From contig JASHYF010000443.1 in NCBI GenBank assembly GCA_030043235.1, forward strand, positions 1-6,639: DNA of 6,639 bases, in the 5' to 3' direction. The position numbers and the translations under genes are program-made. Shown here in pieces: positions 1 through 5,709 of this stretch. The stretch is from Solirubrobacteraceae bacterium. Lineage in GTDB: Bacteria > Actinomycetota > Thermoleophilia > Solirubrobacterales > Solirubrobacteraceae. Position 1 is the stretch's first letter; each line of letters begins with the position of its first letter. The notes beneath the pieces are model-generated. The model was not told where the DNA came from and made no database searches. It saw only the letters and a program-made list of their open reading frames with translations.

Positions 1-723
1 CTGCCGCTGGACGTGACCGACGCGGCGCAGGTGGCCGAGGCGGCGCAGGTGGCCGAGGCGGCGGCACGCGTCGGACGCGAGGGGGCCGGCGCCCGCGCAT
101 CGGCCGCGCGTGGCGGGCTCGACGCGCTCGTCAACAACGCCGGCATCGGTGTCGGCGGGCCGCTCGAGCTCGTCTCGGCGGAGGACCTGCGCCGGCAGTT
201 CGAGGTCAACGTGTTCGCGCAGGTGGCGGTCACGCGGGCGCTGCTGCCCGCTCTGCGCCGCGCTCGGGGGAGGATCGTGTTCGTGTCCTCGATCGGCGGA
301 CGCGTGACGATGCCCTTCACGGCGCCCTACGCAGCGTCCAAGCACGCGATCGAGGCGTTCGGCGACGCACTGCGCGTGGAGCTGCGCACGTCGAACGTGC
401 AGGTTGCGCTGGTCGAGCCCGGCTCGGTGGCGACGCCGATCTGGGACAAGGCGCGCGGGGAAGCCGACAGCGTCAGCATCCCGCACGAGCTGCACGACCA
501 GTACGGGCACGTGCAGGCCGCGATGGGCAAGGTCATCGAGCAGACCGCGCGGCGCGGCGTGGCGCCGGACGTCGTGGCCGCAACGATCGAGCGAGCGCTC
601 ACCGCGAGGCGCATGCGTGCCCGCTACGTCGTGGGCAAAGACGCGAAGGCGATGCTGCTGCTCAGGCGCGCGCTGCCCGATCGCCTGTTCGACGCCGTCC
701 TGCGACGCGCGCTCGGCGTGTGA
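1..723 (+). CDS. Classical short-chain dehydrogenase/reductase (SDR), 5'-truncated by the window edge
   Basis: This is an NAD(P)-dependent oxidoreductase of the classical SDR family, with unknown substrate. The frame is open to base 1 and begins LPLDVTD, the SDR segment after beta-strand 3 whose Asp contacts the adenine ring. The GTG at 13 is therefore internal, and the TGxxxGIG cofactor motif lies upstream of the window. Counting from base 1 (240 residues), NNAG is at 45-48 and the catalytic tetrad is complete: N70, S97, Y110, K114 (YAASK). The PG motif after beta-6 is at 140-141. The DVTD-to-NNAG segment is about 14 residues longer than I expect, partly because of a perfect duplication of AQVAEA. 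The Ala/Arg-rich stretch after it is low complexity. It converges on the GH76 gene across 108 bp in which I see no convincing terminator. Family is certain; substrate cannot be judged. Confidence 0.93.
   Translation: MPLDVTDAAQVAEAAQVAEAAARVGREGAGARASAARGGLDALVNNAGIGVGGPLELVSAEDLRRQFEVNVFAQVAVTRALLPALRRARGRIVFVSSIGGRVTMPFTAPYAASKHAIEAFGDALRVELRTSNVQVALVEPGSVATPIWDKARGEADSVSIPHELHDQYGHVQAAMGKVIEQTARRGVAPDVVAATIERALTARRMRARYVVGKDAKAMLLLRRALPDRLFDAVLRRALGV
25..60 (+). repeat. Perfect 18-bp tandem duplication inside the SDR gene
   Basis: Two identical copies of GCGCAGGTGGCCGAGGCG (25-42 and 43-60) encode AQVAEA twice, in frame, in the helix before the NNAG strand. The identity at the DNA level, including wobble bases, points to a recent slippage event. 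Confidence 0.9.
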
Positions 724-831
724 GCGCGGGCCCCCCAGCTCACGCAGGGTTGACGATCCGATGACGCCTTGGCAGGCTCCGCGCCACGGGGGGAGTGCCG
801 GAGAAGCGGCTGATGGCGGCGGCCCGCGAAG

Positions 832-2136
832 CTAAGCCGGCGGCGGATACACGGCCAGCCACGCGAACAAGCTGGTGGTGGCGGCCTGCGTCTGCAGCAT
901 TCCCGGCTGGGCGTCGATCGCCGGCAATGCTTCGCCGTTCCAGGAGAGCAGGTACAGGCCTTCGCCGTTGGCCGCGCGCGTTTGCGCGTCGCGCGCGTTG
1001 TCAGCGGCGAGCAGGTACAGCGTGGAGTCGCCTTCGAGCGCGTACAGCGCGAGCATCCACTGCAGGTAGATCGCGTCGTACTGCGGCGAGAAGTCGAGCA
1101 GGTAGCCGAAGCGCTCGAGCGCGGTCGCCTTCAGCGCCTGCGCGCGTTCGCATTCCACCGGCGCGCCCGCCAGCCGGCAGAGCAGCGCCTGCGCGTAGAT
1201 GAGCGGCGCCTCTATGTAGTCGACGGGCGTGGAGTTCACGCTGCTGTCCACGTACAGGCCGCTGGCGGCGCTGAAGCCGGCGGTGTTCGCCCACGCGAGG
1301 TACTTGCGCGCCTGCGCGAGCGCGAAGCTCGAGTGCGTCTGCTGGTAGAGCAGCGTCGCCAGGAGCGTGTCCGCGGCGAGCGCGGGGCCGGACTTGAACG
1401 GGTGATCGGTGTCCCACCAGATGCCGCCTGGGCCGGGATCCCAGCCGGCGGCCGCGATGTAGCGCAGCGCGCGCTGCGCGTCCGCCAGGTAGCGGCGCGC
1501 GCCGGTCGCCCGGTACGCCTCCACGAACGCCACCCCCCACCAGCCGTTGTCGTCGAACCACGTCTCCGTGTCCGCTTCGCGGTCGCCGGGGTAGGGGGAG
1601 TAACCGGGAAGCGGCCGCAGGCCCCGGTTCAGGTAGCGTTCGGCGCCAGCCGCGAAGCGCGCCAGCGCGCGGCGGTTGGCGGCTGTGGGCTCGGCGACGG
1701 CGATCGCGTCGAGCGACTCGAACAGCGGCACGATGCCCCAGATCGTCGCGAGCGGATAGCGTTCGTGATCGTTCAAGCGTTCGTCGTACCAGCCGAGGTG
1801 CGGATTGCGCCAACGCTGCTCGGCCTGCGCGACACCCGCCTGCGCGAGCGCGAGGTAGCGCTGCTGCACGGCGCTGAGGGAGGCTGTCGGAGCACGGCCG
1901 CCCGCCAGAGCGGCATCCGCCGCCAGCGGCGTGGCGGGCGCCGAAGGAGTGGCGGGCGCCGAAGGAGTGTCGGGCGCCAGAGGAGCGGCGGGCGCCAGAG
2001 GAGTGGCGGGCGCCAGAGGCGTGACCGGTGCTCGCACGGCGAGTGCGGCGCCGGGCAGCCACGCCGCGCCCAGCGCTGCGCCCGCGAGGCAGCCCGCGGC
2101 ACGGAGCGTGGCTTGACGGAGGCTTGGCTTGCGCAT
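832..2136 (-). CDS. Secreted glycoside hydrolase family 76 protein (alpha-1,6-mannanase type)
   Basis: This is a 434-residue exported glycosidase. GH76 enzymes are retaining endo-alpha-1,6-mannanases acting on mannan backbones. Residues 1-33 form a Sec signal peptide (RK-rich start, Ala/Leu/Gly core, ALA cleavage site). Residues 34-80 are a Pro/Ala linker built from an 18-bp tandem repeat. The catalytic (alpha/alpha)6 domain runs from about 88 to 430. The family hallmark ETWFDDNGWW puts the paired catalytic Asp at 195-196, followed by GGIWWDT at 238-243 and GLYVD at 293-297. The ATG at 2136 is chosen because the signal peptide starts there. The open frame extends 124 codons further, but that part is antisense to the divergent gene. 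No good Shine-Dalgarno lies within 12 nt; an AGGTG sits about 16 nt upstream. Likely substrates are fungal mannan or mannosylated envelope glycans (inference). Fold assignment is firm; activity is not proven. Confidence 0.88.
   Translation of the reverse strand: MRKPSLRQATLRAAGCLAGAALGAAWLPGAALAVRAPVTPLAPATPLAPAAPLAPDTPSAPATPSAPATPLAADAALAGGRAPTASLSAVQQRYLALAQAGVAQAEQRWRNPHLGWYDERLNDHERYPLATIWGIVPLFESLDAIAVAEPTAANRRALARFAAGAERYLNRGLRPLPGYSPYPGDREADTETWFDDNGWWGVAFVEAYRATGARRYLADAQRALRYIAAAGWDPGPGGIWWDTDHPFKSGPALAADTLLATLLYQQTHSSFALAQARKYLAWANTAGFSAASGLYVDSSVNSTPVDYIEAPLIYAQALLCRLAGAPVECERAQALKATALERFGYLLDFSPQYDAIYLQWMLALYALEGDSTLYLLAADNARDAQTRAANGEGLYLLSWNGEALPAIDAQPGMLQTQAATTSLFAWLAVYPPPA
1931..2020. 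repeat. 18-bp tandem repeat (five units) encoding the Pro/Ala linker of the GH76 protein
   Basis: Five adjacent 18-bp units start at 1931, 1949, 1967, 1985 and 2003, with consensus GTGGCGGGCGCCRGAGGA-like on the + strand. The first two are identical (GTGGCGGGCGCCGAAGGA) and the others differ at one to three positions. Degenerate units flank both sides (1913-1930 and 2021-2038). Read on the minus strand they encode hexapeptides such as TPLAPA and TPSAPA, so unit gain or loss keeps the frame and only changes linker length. Confidence 0.9.
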
Positions 2137-2194
2137 GTGAGTGCTAACCCGGCACCTGCATGATCGGCGCGACGCGCGGTTAGGATGAGACGCT
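2137..2194. promoter_or_regulatory. 58-bp divergent intergenic region between the GH76 and transglycosylase genes
   Basis: Both start codons face outward from this gap, so any promoters for the two exported proteins must lie here or overlap the coding ends. A Shine-Dalgarno-like AGGA (2182-2185) lies 9 nt before the GTG at 2195. I see no convincing -35/-10 pair on either strand. TAGGAT at 2181-2186 resembles a -10 but overlaps the ribosome binding site, so I do not call it. Confidence 0.45.
2182..2185 (+). promoter_or_regulatory. Ribosome binding site supporting the GTG start at 2195
   Basis: AGGA within TTAGGATGAGA lies 9 nt before GTG 2195. It supports that codon over the out-of-frame ATG at 2185, whose reading frame shows no recognisable protein. 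Confidence 0.5.
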
Positions 2195-3247
2195 GTGCCC
2201 GCGCCTGGATTCGCTCCGACGCCGGCGCCGCCGTCGGAACGGGGCGCCTGGCTGCTCGCCTGCTCGCTGTGCGTGCTCGGGGCGGCCGTGCTCGTGGCGG
2301 TGCTCACGGGGCTGATCGGGCGCACGACGAGCGCGCTGACGCCGCCGCCCGTGCTGGTCTCCGCGCCGACGCCAGTTCCCGCCGCGGGCGCCGTGAGCGC
2401 GGTGGCGAGCGCCGGGGCGGGGCGGCGTGCGGCGATCGTCGCGCATCCCACGCTCGCCCAGCAGCGCCTCGACGCCCGTGACCTACTCGATCCGACGCAG
2501 GTCCACATCTCGCGGGCATGGATGGAAGGCTTCTATCCGATCTACGCGACCGCGCAGAGCACCTTTGGCGTCAACTGGCTTTTGATCGCTTCGATCCATC
2601 GCCAGGAGAGCGCGTTCTCGACCGCGCCGGGCACCTACCACGGTTTGAACTTTGCGCATTGCTGCGGTGGGCCGATGCAGTTCAACGTGACCAACGGGGG
2701 GCCGGCGGGCGGGCAGGCGGGCGGGCGGTTGGGCGGGCAGGTCGGCGGGCGGGTGGGCGGGTGGGTGGGTACCCCATCTACATGGGATCTGGTGGCGGAC
2801 TCCTACATGTACGGCAAGCGCCCCGCCCACTACGACCACATGACCGCCACGCACCCCTCCATCTATGACGACTTCGACGCGATCATGGCGGCCGCACACC
2901 TGCTGTCGGCGGACGGCGCCGAATACGCGCTGAACGACTCCGCGTGGTGGGCCGCATACGACTACTACGGCCACGACGCCACTGGCGTGGCGTATGCCGA
3001 TGAGGTGCTCGCACGCGCGATCGGCTGGTCCCAGCACGGGTTCTGCATCAACTGCGGCGTCGAACCGGCGATGGTGCAGGCCGTTTACGCCGCGTACGGC
3101 GCGCCGGTGCTGGAAGCGCTGGAAGCCGAAGAAGCGAAGGCGAAGGCGAAGGCGAAACCGGCGTCGCGCGAAGCGAAGCAGAGACGCACGGCGCCGGCAG
3201 GCAAGCCGCTGGCGAGCGCCGCCGGCGTCAAGCAGCCTGCGCCATGA
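2195..3247 (+). CDS. Membrane-anchored lytic transglycosylase-like (SLT/lysozyme-fold) protein
   Basis: This 350-residue protein probably cleaves or remodels peptidoglycan outside the membrane. A short cytoplasmic N-terminus precedes one membrane helix (about 19-41), then a Pro/Ala/Val spacer (42-80). The lysozyme-like domain runs from about 110 to 280. WLLIASIHRQESAF (129-141) carries the candidate catalytic Glu138, and GPMQFN (159-164) is the G-x-MQF substrate-cleft motif. PSTWD (194-198), DDFDAIMAAAHLL (225-237) and YADEVLARA (268-276) match the rest of the SLT pattern. A Gly-rich repeat (172-191) interrupts the domain between the cleft motif and STWD. Cysteines at 156, 157, 284 and 287 could form disulfides. 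The C-terminus (311-350) is Ala/Lys-rich and probably disordered, perhaps wall-associated. The start is GTG with AGGA 9 nt upstream. It is divergent from GH76 and overlaps the facing dehydrogenase gene by 20 bp. Activity despite the insertion is uncertain. Confidence 0.82.
   Translation: MPAPGFAPTPAPPSERGAWLLACSLCVLGAAVLVAVLTGLIGRTTSALTPPPVLVSAPTPVPAAGAVSAVASAGAGRRAAIVAHPTLAQQRLDARDLLDPTQVHISRAWMEGFYPIYATAQSTFGVNWLLIASIHRQESAFSTAPGTYHGLNFAHCCGGPMQFNVTNGGPAGGQAGGRLGGQVGGRVGGWVGTPSTWDLVADSYMYGKRPAHYDHMTATHPSIYDDFDAIMAAAHLLSADGAEYALNDSAWWAAYDYYGHDATGVAYADEVLARAIGWSQHGFCINCGVEPAMVQAVYAAYGAPVLEALEAEEAKAKAKAKPASREAKQRRTAPAGKPLASAAGVKQPAP
2708..2767 (+). repeat. 12-bp tandem repeat (five units) encoding GGxx tetrapeptides inside the transglycosylase domain
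   Basis: Units start at 2708, 2720, 2732, 2744 and 2756. Each begins GGCGGG and encodes GGQA, GGRL, GGQV, GGRV and GGWV (residues 172-191). The unit length is a multiple of three, so slippage changes protein length in 4-residue steps. The 3' part is strongly G-tracted (see G-quadruplex entry). Confidence 0.88.
2747..2769 (+). other. Putative G-quadruplex motif: six GGG tracts with single-base loops
   Basis: GGG tracts lie at 2747-2749, 2751-2753, 2755-2757, 2759-2761, 2763-2765 and 2767-2769, each separated by one base (C, T, C, T, T). This exceeds the usual four-tract requirement and has the loop length known to give the most stable quadruplexes. It is on the coding strand, so it is also present in the mRNA. 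Confidence 0.75.
3134..3157 (+). repeat. 6-bp tandem repeat encoding a Lys-Ala tail
   Basis: GCGAAG occurs three times (3134-3151), followed by GCGAAA (3152-3157). It encodes alternating Ala-Lys in the basic C-terminal tail of the transglycosylase-like protein. Confidence 0.8.
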
Positions 3248-4367
3248 GTTCGCCGGCGACGCGGTCGGTCGCGCCGGCGGTGCCGCCGAGCAGCCGTCGC
3301 GAGAGCTGGGCGCGGCGGAAATACAGCGGCGCGTCATGCTCCCAGGTCGCGCCGATGCCGCCGTGCACGGAGATCATCGTGCGCGCGGCGTCATCCAGCG
3401 CGCGGCCGGCCACCGAACGCGCGGCGCTGGCCGCGAGCGCAAACTCATTCGGGGCGCCTGTGCGCGCCCAGCCGGCGTAGTACAGCAGCGAGCGCCCATT
3501 CTCGAGCTGGCGCAGCACCTCGGTGAGCGCGTGCTTGACTGCCTGGTAGGAGCCGATGGCGCGGCCGAACGTGTGGCGCTCCTTGGCGTAGGCGACGGTC
3601 ACCTCCAGCGCCGTTTCCACGCTGCCGAGCGACTCGGCGGCGATCAACGCCTGCACCAGGTGCCAGGCGCTGATGAGCGACTCTTCGGGACAGTCGAGCA
3701 TGACCGCGGGGGCGTGCTCGAGCGTGACGTGCCCGAGCGAGCGGGTGGCGTCATAGCGTGTGACCGGCTCGACGCTCACGCCGGGGGCGTCGGCGAGGAT
3801 CGCCACGCCTATGGGCTGTTCGTCCTGCAGCGCGACGCCGGCGAGCACGTTCGCCCCGGGGGCGTCGGGGACGAAGGCAAAGCTGCCGGCGACCGACACC
3901 CGGCCGTCCTCGCCGGCCGCGCCGGCAGTGGGCAGGGAGCCGCGCTGGAAGCCCTTGGCCGGGTCGGTGCTCCACCGCTCGCGCACGTCATCCGGTGGCT
4001 GCGCCGGCAGGTAGGCCGCTCGGCGCTCGCCGCTGGCGAGGTCGGCCAGGAACCCGGCCGCGCCCGGCGAGTCCGAGAGCATGGCGGTGGCGGGCAGGTG
4101 CCCGAGCAGCGGCACGCCCGCGAGCACGCGCCCGCACTCGCCCAGCACGAGCATCGCGTCGAAGGCCTCGAGGCCGGCGCCGCCATGCGCTTCGTCGATC
4201 AGCAGACCCGGCCACCCGGCCTCGCACGCCGTGGGCCACAGGTCGGGCAGCGCGTCGGCGTGGCCATCGAGCGCCTCGCGGGCGGCCTCGACGGTCTTGA
4301 AGCGCGACAGCGCGCCGCGTGCGGCCTCGCGCAGGAACACCTGCTCGTCGGAGAGGGCGAGGTTCAT
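3228..4367 (-). CDS. Acyl-CoA dehydrogenase, beta-type (FadE28-like) partner subunit
   Basis: This 379-residue protein has the acyl-CoA dehydrogenase fold and probably pairs with the upstream gene product to oxidise an acyl-CoA to the enoyl-CoA. The N-terminal helical domain starts MNLALSDEQ. Residues around 158-225 form a poorly conserved middle beta-domain. The C-terminal domain has the FAD-contacting YAKERHTFGRAIGSYQAVKH (260-279) and GGIGATWEHDAPLYFRRA (336-353), typical of the small beta-like members in actinobacterial pairs. By eye, the MCAD-type catalytic Glu (YEGT) is Gly here (LLGGT), and the IVD-type helix-G position near 236-241 has no ER motif, so the subunit is probably not catalytic alone. 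ATG 4367 is the only start in this frame after the upstream stop and has no Shine-Dalgarno. It overlaps the mini-ORF stop as ATGA. Its 3' end overlaps the facing transglycosylase gene by 20 bp. Substrate unknown. Confidence 0.88.
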   Translation of the reverse strand: MNLALSDEQVFLREAARGALSRFKTVEAAREALDGHADALPDLWPTACEAGWPGLLIDEAHGGAGLEAFDAMLVLGECGRVLAGVPLLGHLPATAMLSDSPGAAGFLADLASGERRAAYLPAQPPDDVRERWSTDPAKGFQRGSLPTAGAAGEDGRVSVAGSFAFVPDAPGANVLAGVALQDEQPIGVAILADAPGVSVEPVTRYDATRSLGHVTLEHAPAVMLDCPEESLISAWHLVQALIAAESLGSVETALEVTVAYAKERHTFGRAIGSYQAVKHALTEVLRQLENGRSLLYYAGWARTGAPNEFALAASAARSVAGRALDDAARTMISVHGGIGATWEHDAPLYFRRAQLSRRLLGGTAGATDRVAGELMAQAA

Positions 4368-4402
4368 GTGCGTGCACCGTACGTGCGTTGGCGCTCGATC
4401 AT
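4364..4402 (-). CDS. 12-codon mini-ORF bridging the two acyl-CoA dehydrogenase genes
   Basis: The ORF encodes MIERQRTYGART. Its ATG overlaps the alpha-subunit TGA (ATGA at 4402-4399) and its own TGA overlaps the beta-subunit ATG (ATGA at 4367-4364). A strong Shine-Dalgarno, AAGGAAGGAG (4419-4410), sits 7 nt before its start, inside the end of the alpha gene. The beta gene has no such site. The layout fits translational relay: ribosomes reach the beta start by two stop/start hand-offs. The peptide matches nothing I know and may have no function of its own. Alternatively it is the remnant of a beta-subunit N-terminus shifted out of frame. Confidence 0.5.
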   Translation of the reverse strand: MIERQRTYGART

Positions 4403-5616
4403 GCCGCCGCTCCTTCCTTGGAGCGCAGCTCGGAGAAGGGGATGCCCTTGTCGAGTCGCGGCTCGGGGGGCAGGCCGAGCACGCGCTCGCCGACCGTGTT
4501 GCGCAGGATCTCCTCGGTCCCGCCGGCGGACTTCAGGCCGGGCAGGAACGAGATCATGTACGCCCACTCGCTGTCCTCGGCGAGCGCGCCGGGGCCGAGC
4601 ACGTCGGCGATCAGATCGCCGGCGCCGATCGCGCCTTTGACGATCGTGACCTTCGCGAGGCCCGCCTCCGGTCCCGGGATCTGGCCGTGCTGCAGCGCGG
4701 TGAGCGTGCGATAGCCGGTGAAGCGCACTGCCAGCAGTTCGCTTGCTATCTCCCCTAGCTTGTGGCGCACCTCGGGGTCGCGGCGGGCGGCCTCGTCGCC
4801 GGCGATGGCAGTGGCGAAGCGCGTGGAGCTGTAGCCAAGCCCCTCCCCGCCCAGGCCGATGGTCACGCGCTCGAACATCAACGTCGTGAGCGCGGTCCCC
4901 CAGCCGTTGCCGGCGCCACCCACGACCGCGGCCGCGTCGAGCGCGACGTCGTCGAAGAAGACCTCGTTGAACTCAGCCTCGCCGGAGATCTGGCGCAGCC
5001 CCCGCACGGTCACGCCCTTGGCGTCCATCGGGATCACGAACATCGTCAAGCCGTTGTGCTTGGGCACGTCCGCGTCGGTGCGCGCGAGCAGCAGCCCGAA
5101 GGAGGCGAAGTGCGCGTTGGTCGTCCATACCTTCTGGCCGGACAGCCGCCAGCTGCCGTCCTCCTGCAGGCGCGCGCGCGCCTGCACGGCCGCGAGGTCC
5201 GAGCCGGCGGCGGGCTCCGAGAAAAGCTGGCACCAGACCTCGTCGCCGTGGAGCATCGGCCCGAGGTAACGGGACTTCTGCTCCTCCGAGCCGTGAGCGA
5301 TGATCGTCGGGCCGAGCATGCCCACGCCGATGGCGTCGAGGATGCCGGGCACTTTCGCGCGGCCGATCTCCTGGTTGCAGATCACCTGCTCGATCGGGCC
5401 GAGCCCTTGACCGCCGTACTCCTTCGGCCAGGTGACGCCCGCGAGCCCGCCCTCGGCGAGCTTGCCCTGCCAGACGCGGCGCGCGGCGACGATCTCGTCC
5501 TCGTCCTCGAGCGCGCCCGGGCCCTGCAAAATCGGCGCTTCGCTCTTGTGCTCGTCCAGCCAGCCCCGCACCTGCGCGCGATAGGCGGCCTGCTCGGGTG
5601 TGTCGTCGAGGTCCAC
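4399..5616 (-). CDS. Acyl-CoA dehydrogenase, catalytic alpha-type subunit
   Basis: This 405-residue flavoprotein introduces a double bond into an acyl-CoA and passes electrons to an electron-transfer flavoprotein. The N-terminal helical domain (1-125) contains WPKEYGGQGL (63-72). The FAD/acyl-binding middle domain has QLFSEPAAGSDLA (130-142) and SGQKVWTTNAHFA (159-171). The C-terminal helices end with GGTEEILRNTVGERVLGLP (365-383). The MCAD-type YEGT glutamate is replaced (AGGT), but FERVTIG (248-254) has Glu249-Arg250 where isovaleryl-CoA dehydrogenase has its helix-G catalytic Glu-Arg, so Glu249 is the likely base. GTG 5616 is preceded by AAAGGAG at 6 nt, which fixes the start. It is the first gene of the operon, with a palindromic operator just upstream. 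Together with the beta-type gene it resembles actinobacterial heteromeric pairs such as ChsE1-ChsE2 (FadE28-FadE29), but a steroid substrate is not shown. Confidence 0.93.
   Translation of the reverse strand: MDLDDTPEQAAYRAQVRGWLDEHKSEAPILQGPGALEDEDEIVAARRVWQGKLAEGGLAGVTWPKEYGGQGLGPIEQVICNQEIGRAKVPGILDAIGVGMLGPTIIAHGSEEQKSRYLGPMLHGDEVWCQLFSEPAAGSDLAAVQARARLQEDGSWRLSGQKVWTTNAHFASFGLLLARTDADVPKHNGLTMFVIPMDAKGVTVRGLRQISGEAEFNEVFFDDVALDAAAVVGGAGNGWGTALTTLMFERVTIGLGGEGLGYSSTRFATAIAGDEAARRDPEVRHKLGEIASELLAVRFTGYRTLTALQHGQIPGPEAGLAKVTIVKGAIGAGDLIADVLGPGALAEDSEWAYMISFLPGLKSAGGTEEILRNTVGERVLGLPPEPRLDKGIPFSELRSKEGAAA
4410..4419 (-). promoter_or_regulatory. Shine-Dalgarno sequence serving the mini-ORF
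   Basis: AAGGAAGGAG lies 7 nt from ATG 4402 but 42 nt from the beta-subunit ATG 4367, so it can directly load ribosomes only on the mini-ORF. It also encodes the Lys-Glu-Gly near the alpha-subunit C-terminus, so its presence could partly reflect coding constraint. Confidence 0.6.
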
Positions 5617-5622
5617 AGCTGT

Positions 5623-5629
5623 CTCCTTT
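5623..5629 (-). promoter_or_regulatory. Strong ribosome binding site fixing the GTG start at 5616
   Basis: AAAGGAG (minus strand) is separated by 6 nt (ACAGCT) from the GTG start of the alpha-type acyl-CoA dehydrogenase. It decides in favour of this non-ATG start. Confidence 0.85.
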
Positions 5630-5632
5630 GGC

Positions 5633-5646
5633 TGACTGACCAGTCA
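5633..5646. promoter_or_regulatory. Palindromic operator, TetR-family type, upstream of the acyl-CoA dehydrogenase operon
   Basis: TGACTG-AC-CAGTCA is a perfect 6-bp inverted repeat with a 2-bp centre, 3 nt upstream of the ribosome binding site. TGAC/GTCA-armed palindromes of this size are typical TetR-family operators, and TetR regulators commonly control fatty-acid and acyl-CoA catabolism. A -10-like TAGATT (minus strand, 5651-5646) touches its upstream edge, so a bound repressor would cover the start of transcription. No regulator gene is in the window. Confidence 0.65.
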
Positions 5647-5651
5647 ATCTA
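5646..5651 (-). promoter_or_regulatory. Possible -10 element (TAGATT) for the acyl-CoA dehydrogenase operon
   Basis: TAGATT matches TATAAT at four of six positions, including the key T1, A2 and T6. No good -35 is seen 16-18 bp upstream. An alternative reading uses TTGACT (5648-5643) as a -35, but it leaves only the ribosome binding site as a -10 and is less likely. Confidence 0.3.
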
Positions 5652-5709
5652 GTTGCCGCACACGGTACTGCACCGCGCGCGCTCCCGCGTCTTCAGGGCC
5701 AGCACCGCC

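Noticed and set aside
13..15. GTG at 13 as the SDR start
   Set aside because: The frame continues upstream with the conserved LPLD of the SDR fold, and a start here would remove the whole cofactor-binding motif.
724..831. Bidirectional terminator between the SDR and GH76 genes
   Set aside because: The only nearby stem I find is 4 bp (GCCT/AGGC at 766-777), and the C-run (731-736) and G-run (788-793) are too far apart to be convincing.
871..878. GCTGGTGG, identical to the E. coli Chi site
   Set aside because: It lies in the GH76 coding end; the E. coli Chi sequence is not known to act in actinobacteria, and an 8-mer of this composition is expected by chance.
2061..2136. Lipobox (AAGC around Cys16) in the GH76 signal peptide
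   Set aside because: The -3 residue is Ala rather than Leu/Val/Ile, the hydrophobic core before the Cys is too short, and a better Sec cleavage site (ALA, residues 31-33) follows.
2137..2508. N-terminal extension of the GH76 frame by 124 codons
   Set aside because: The extra part is entirely antisense to the transglycosylase-like gene, is low complexity, and would bury a clear signal peptide that begins at the ATG at 2136.
982..5652. Long open frames opposite real genes: 982-2163 (+), 2994-4640 (+), 4762-5652 (+)
   Set aside because: They are Arg/Ala/Gly-rich, match no family, and lie antisense to genes with complete motif sets. Long spurious frames are expected at this GC content.
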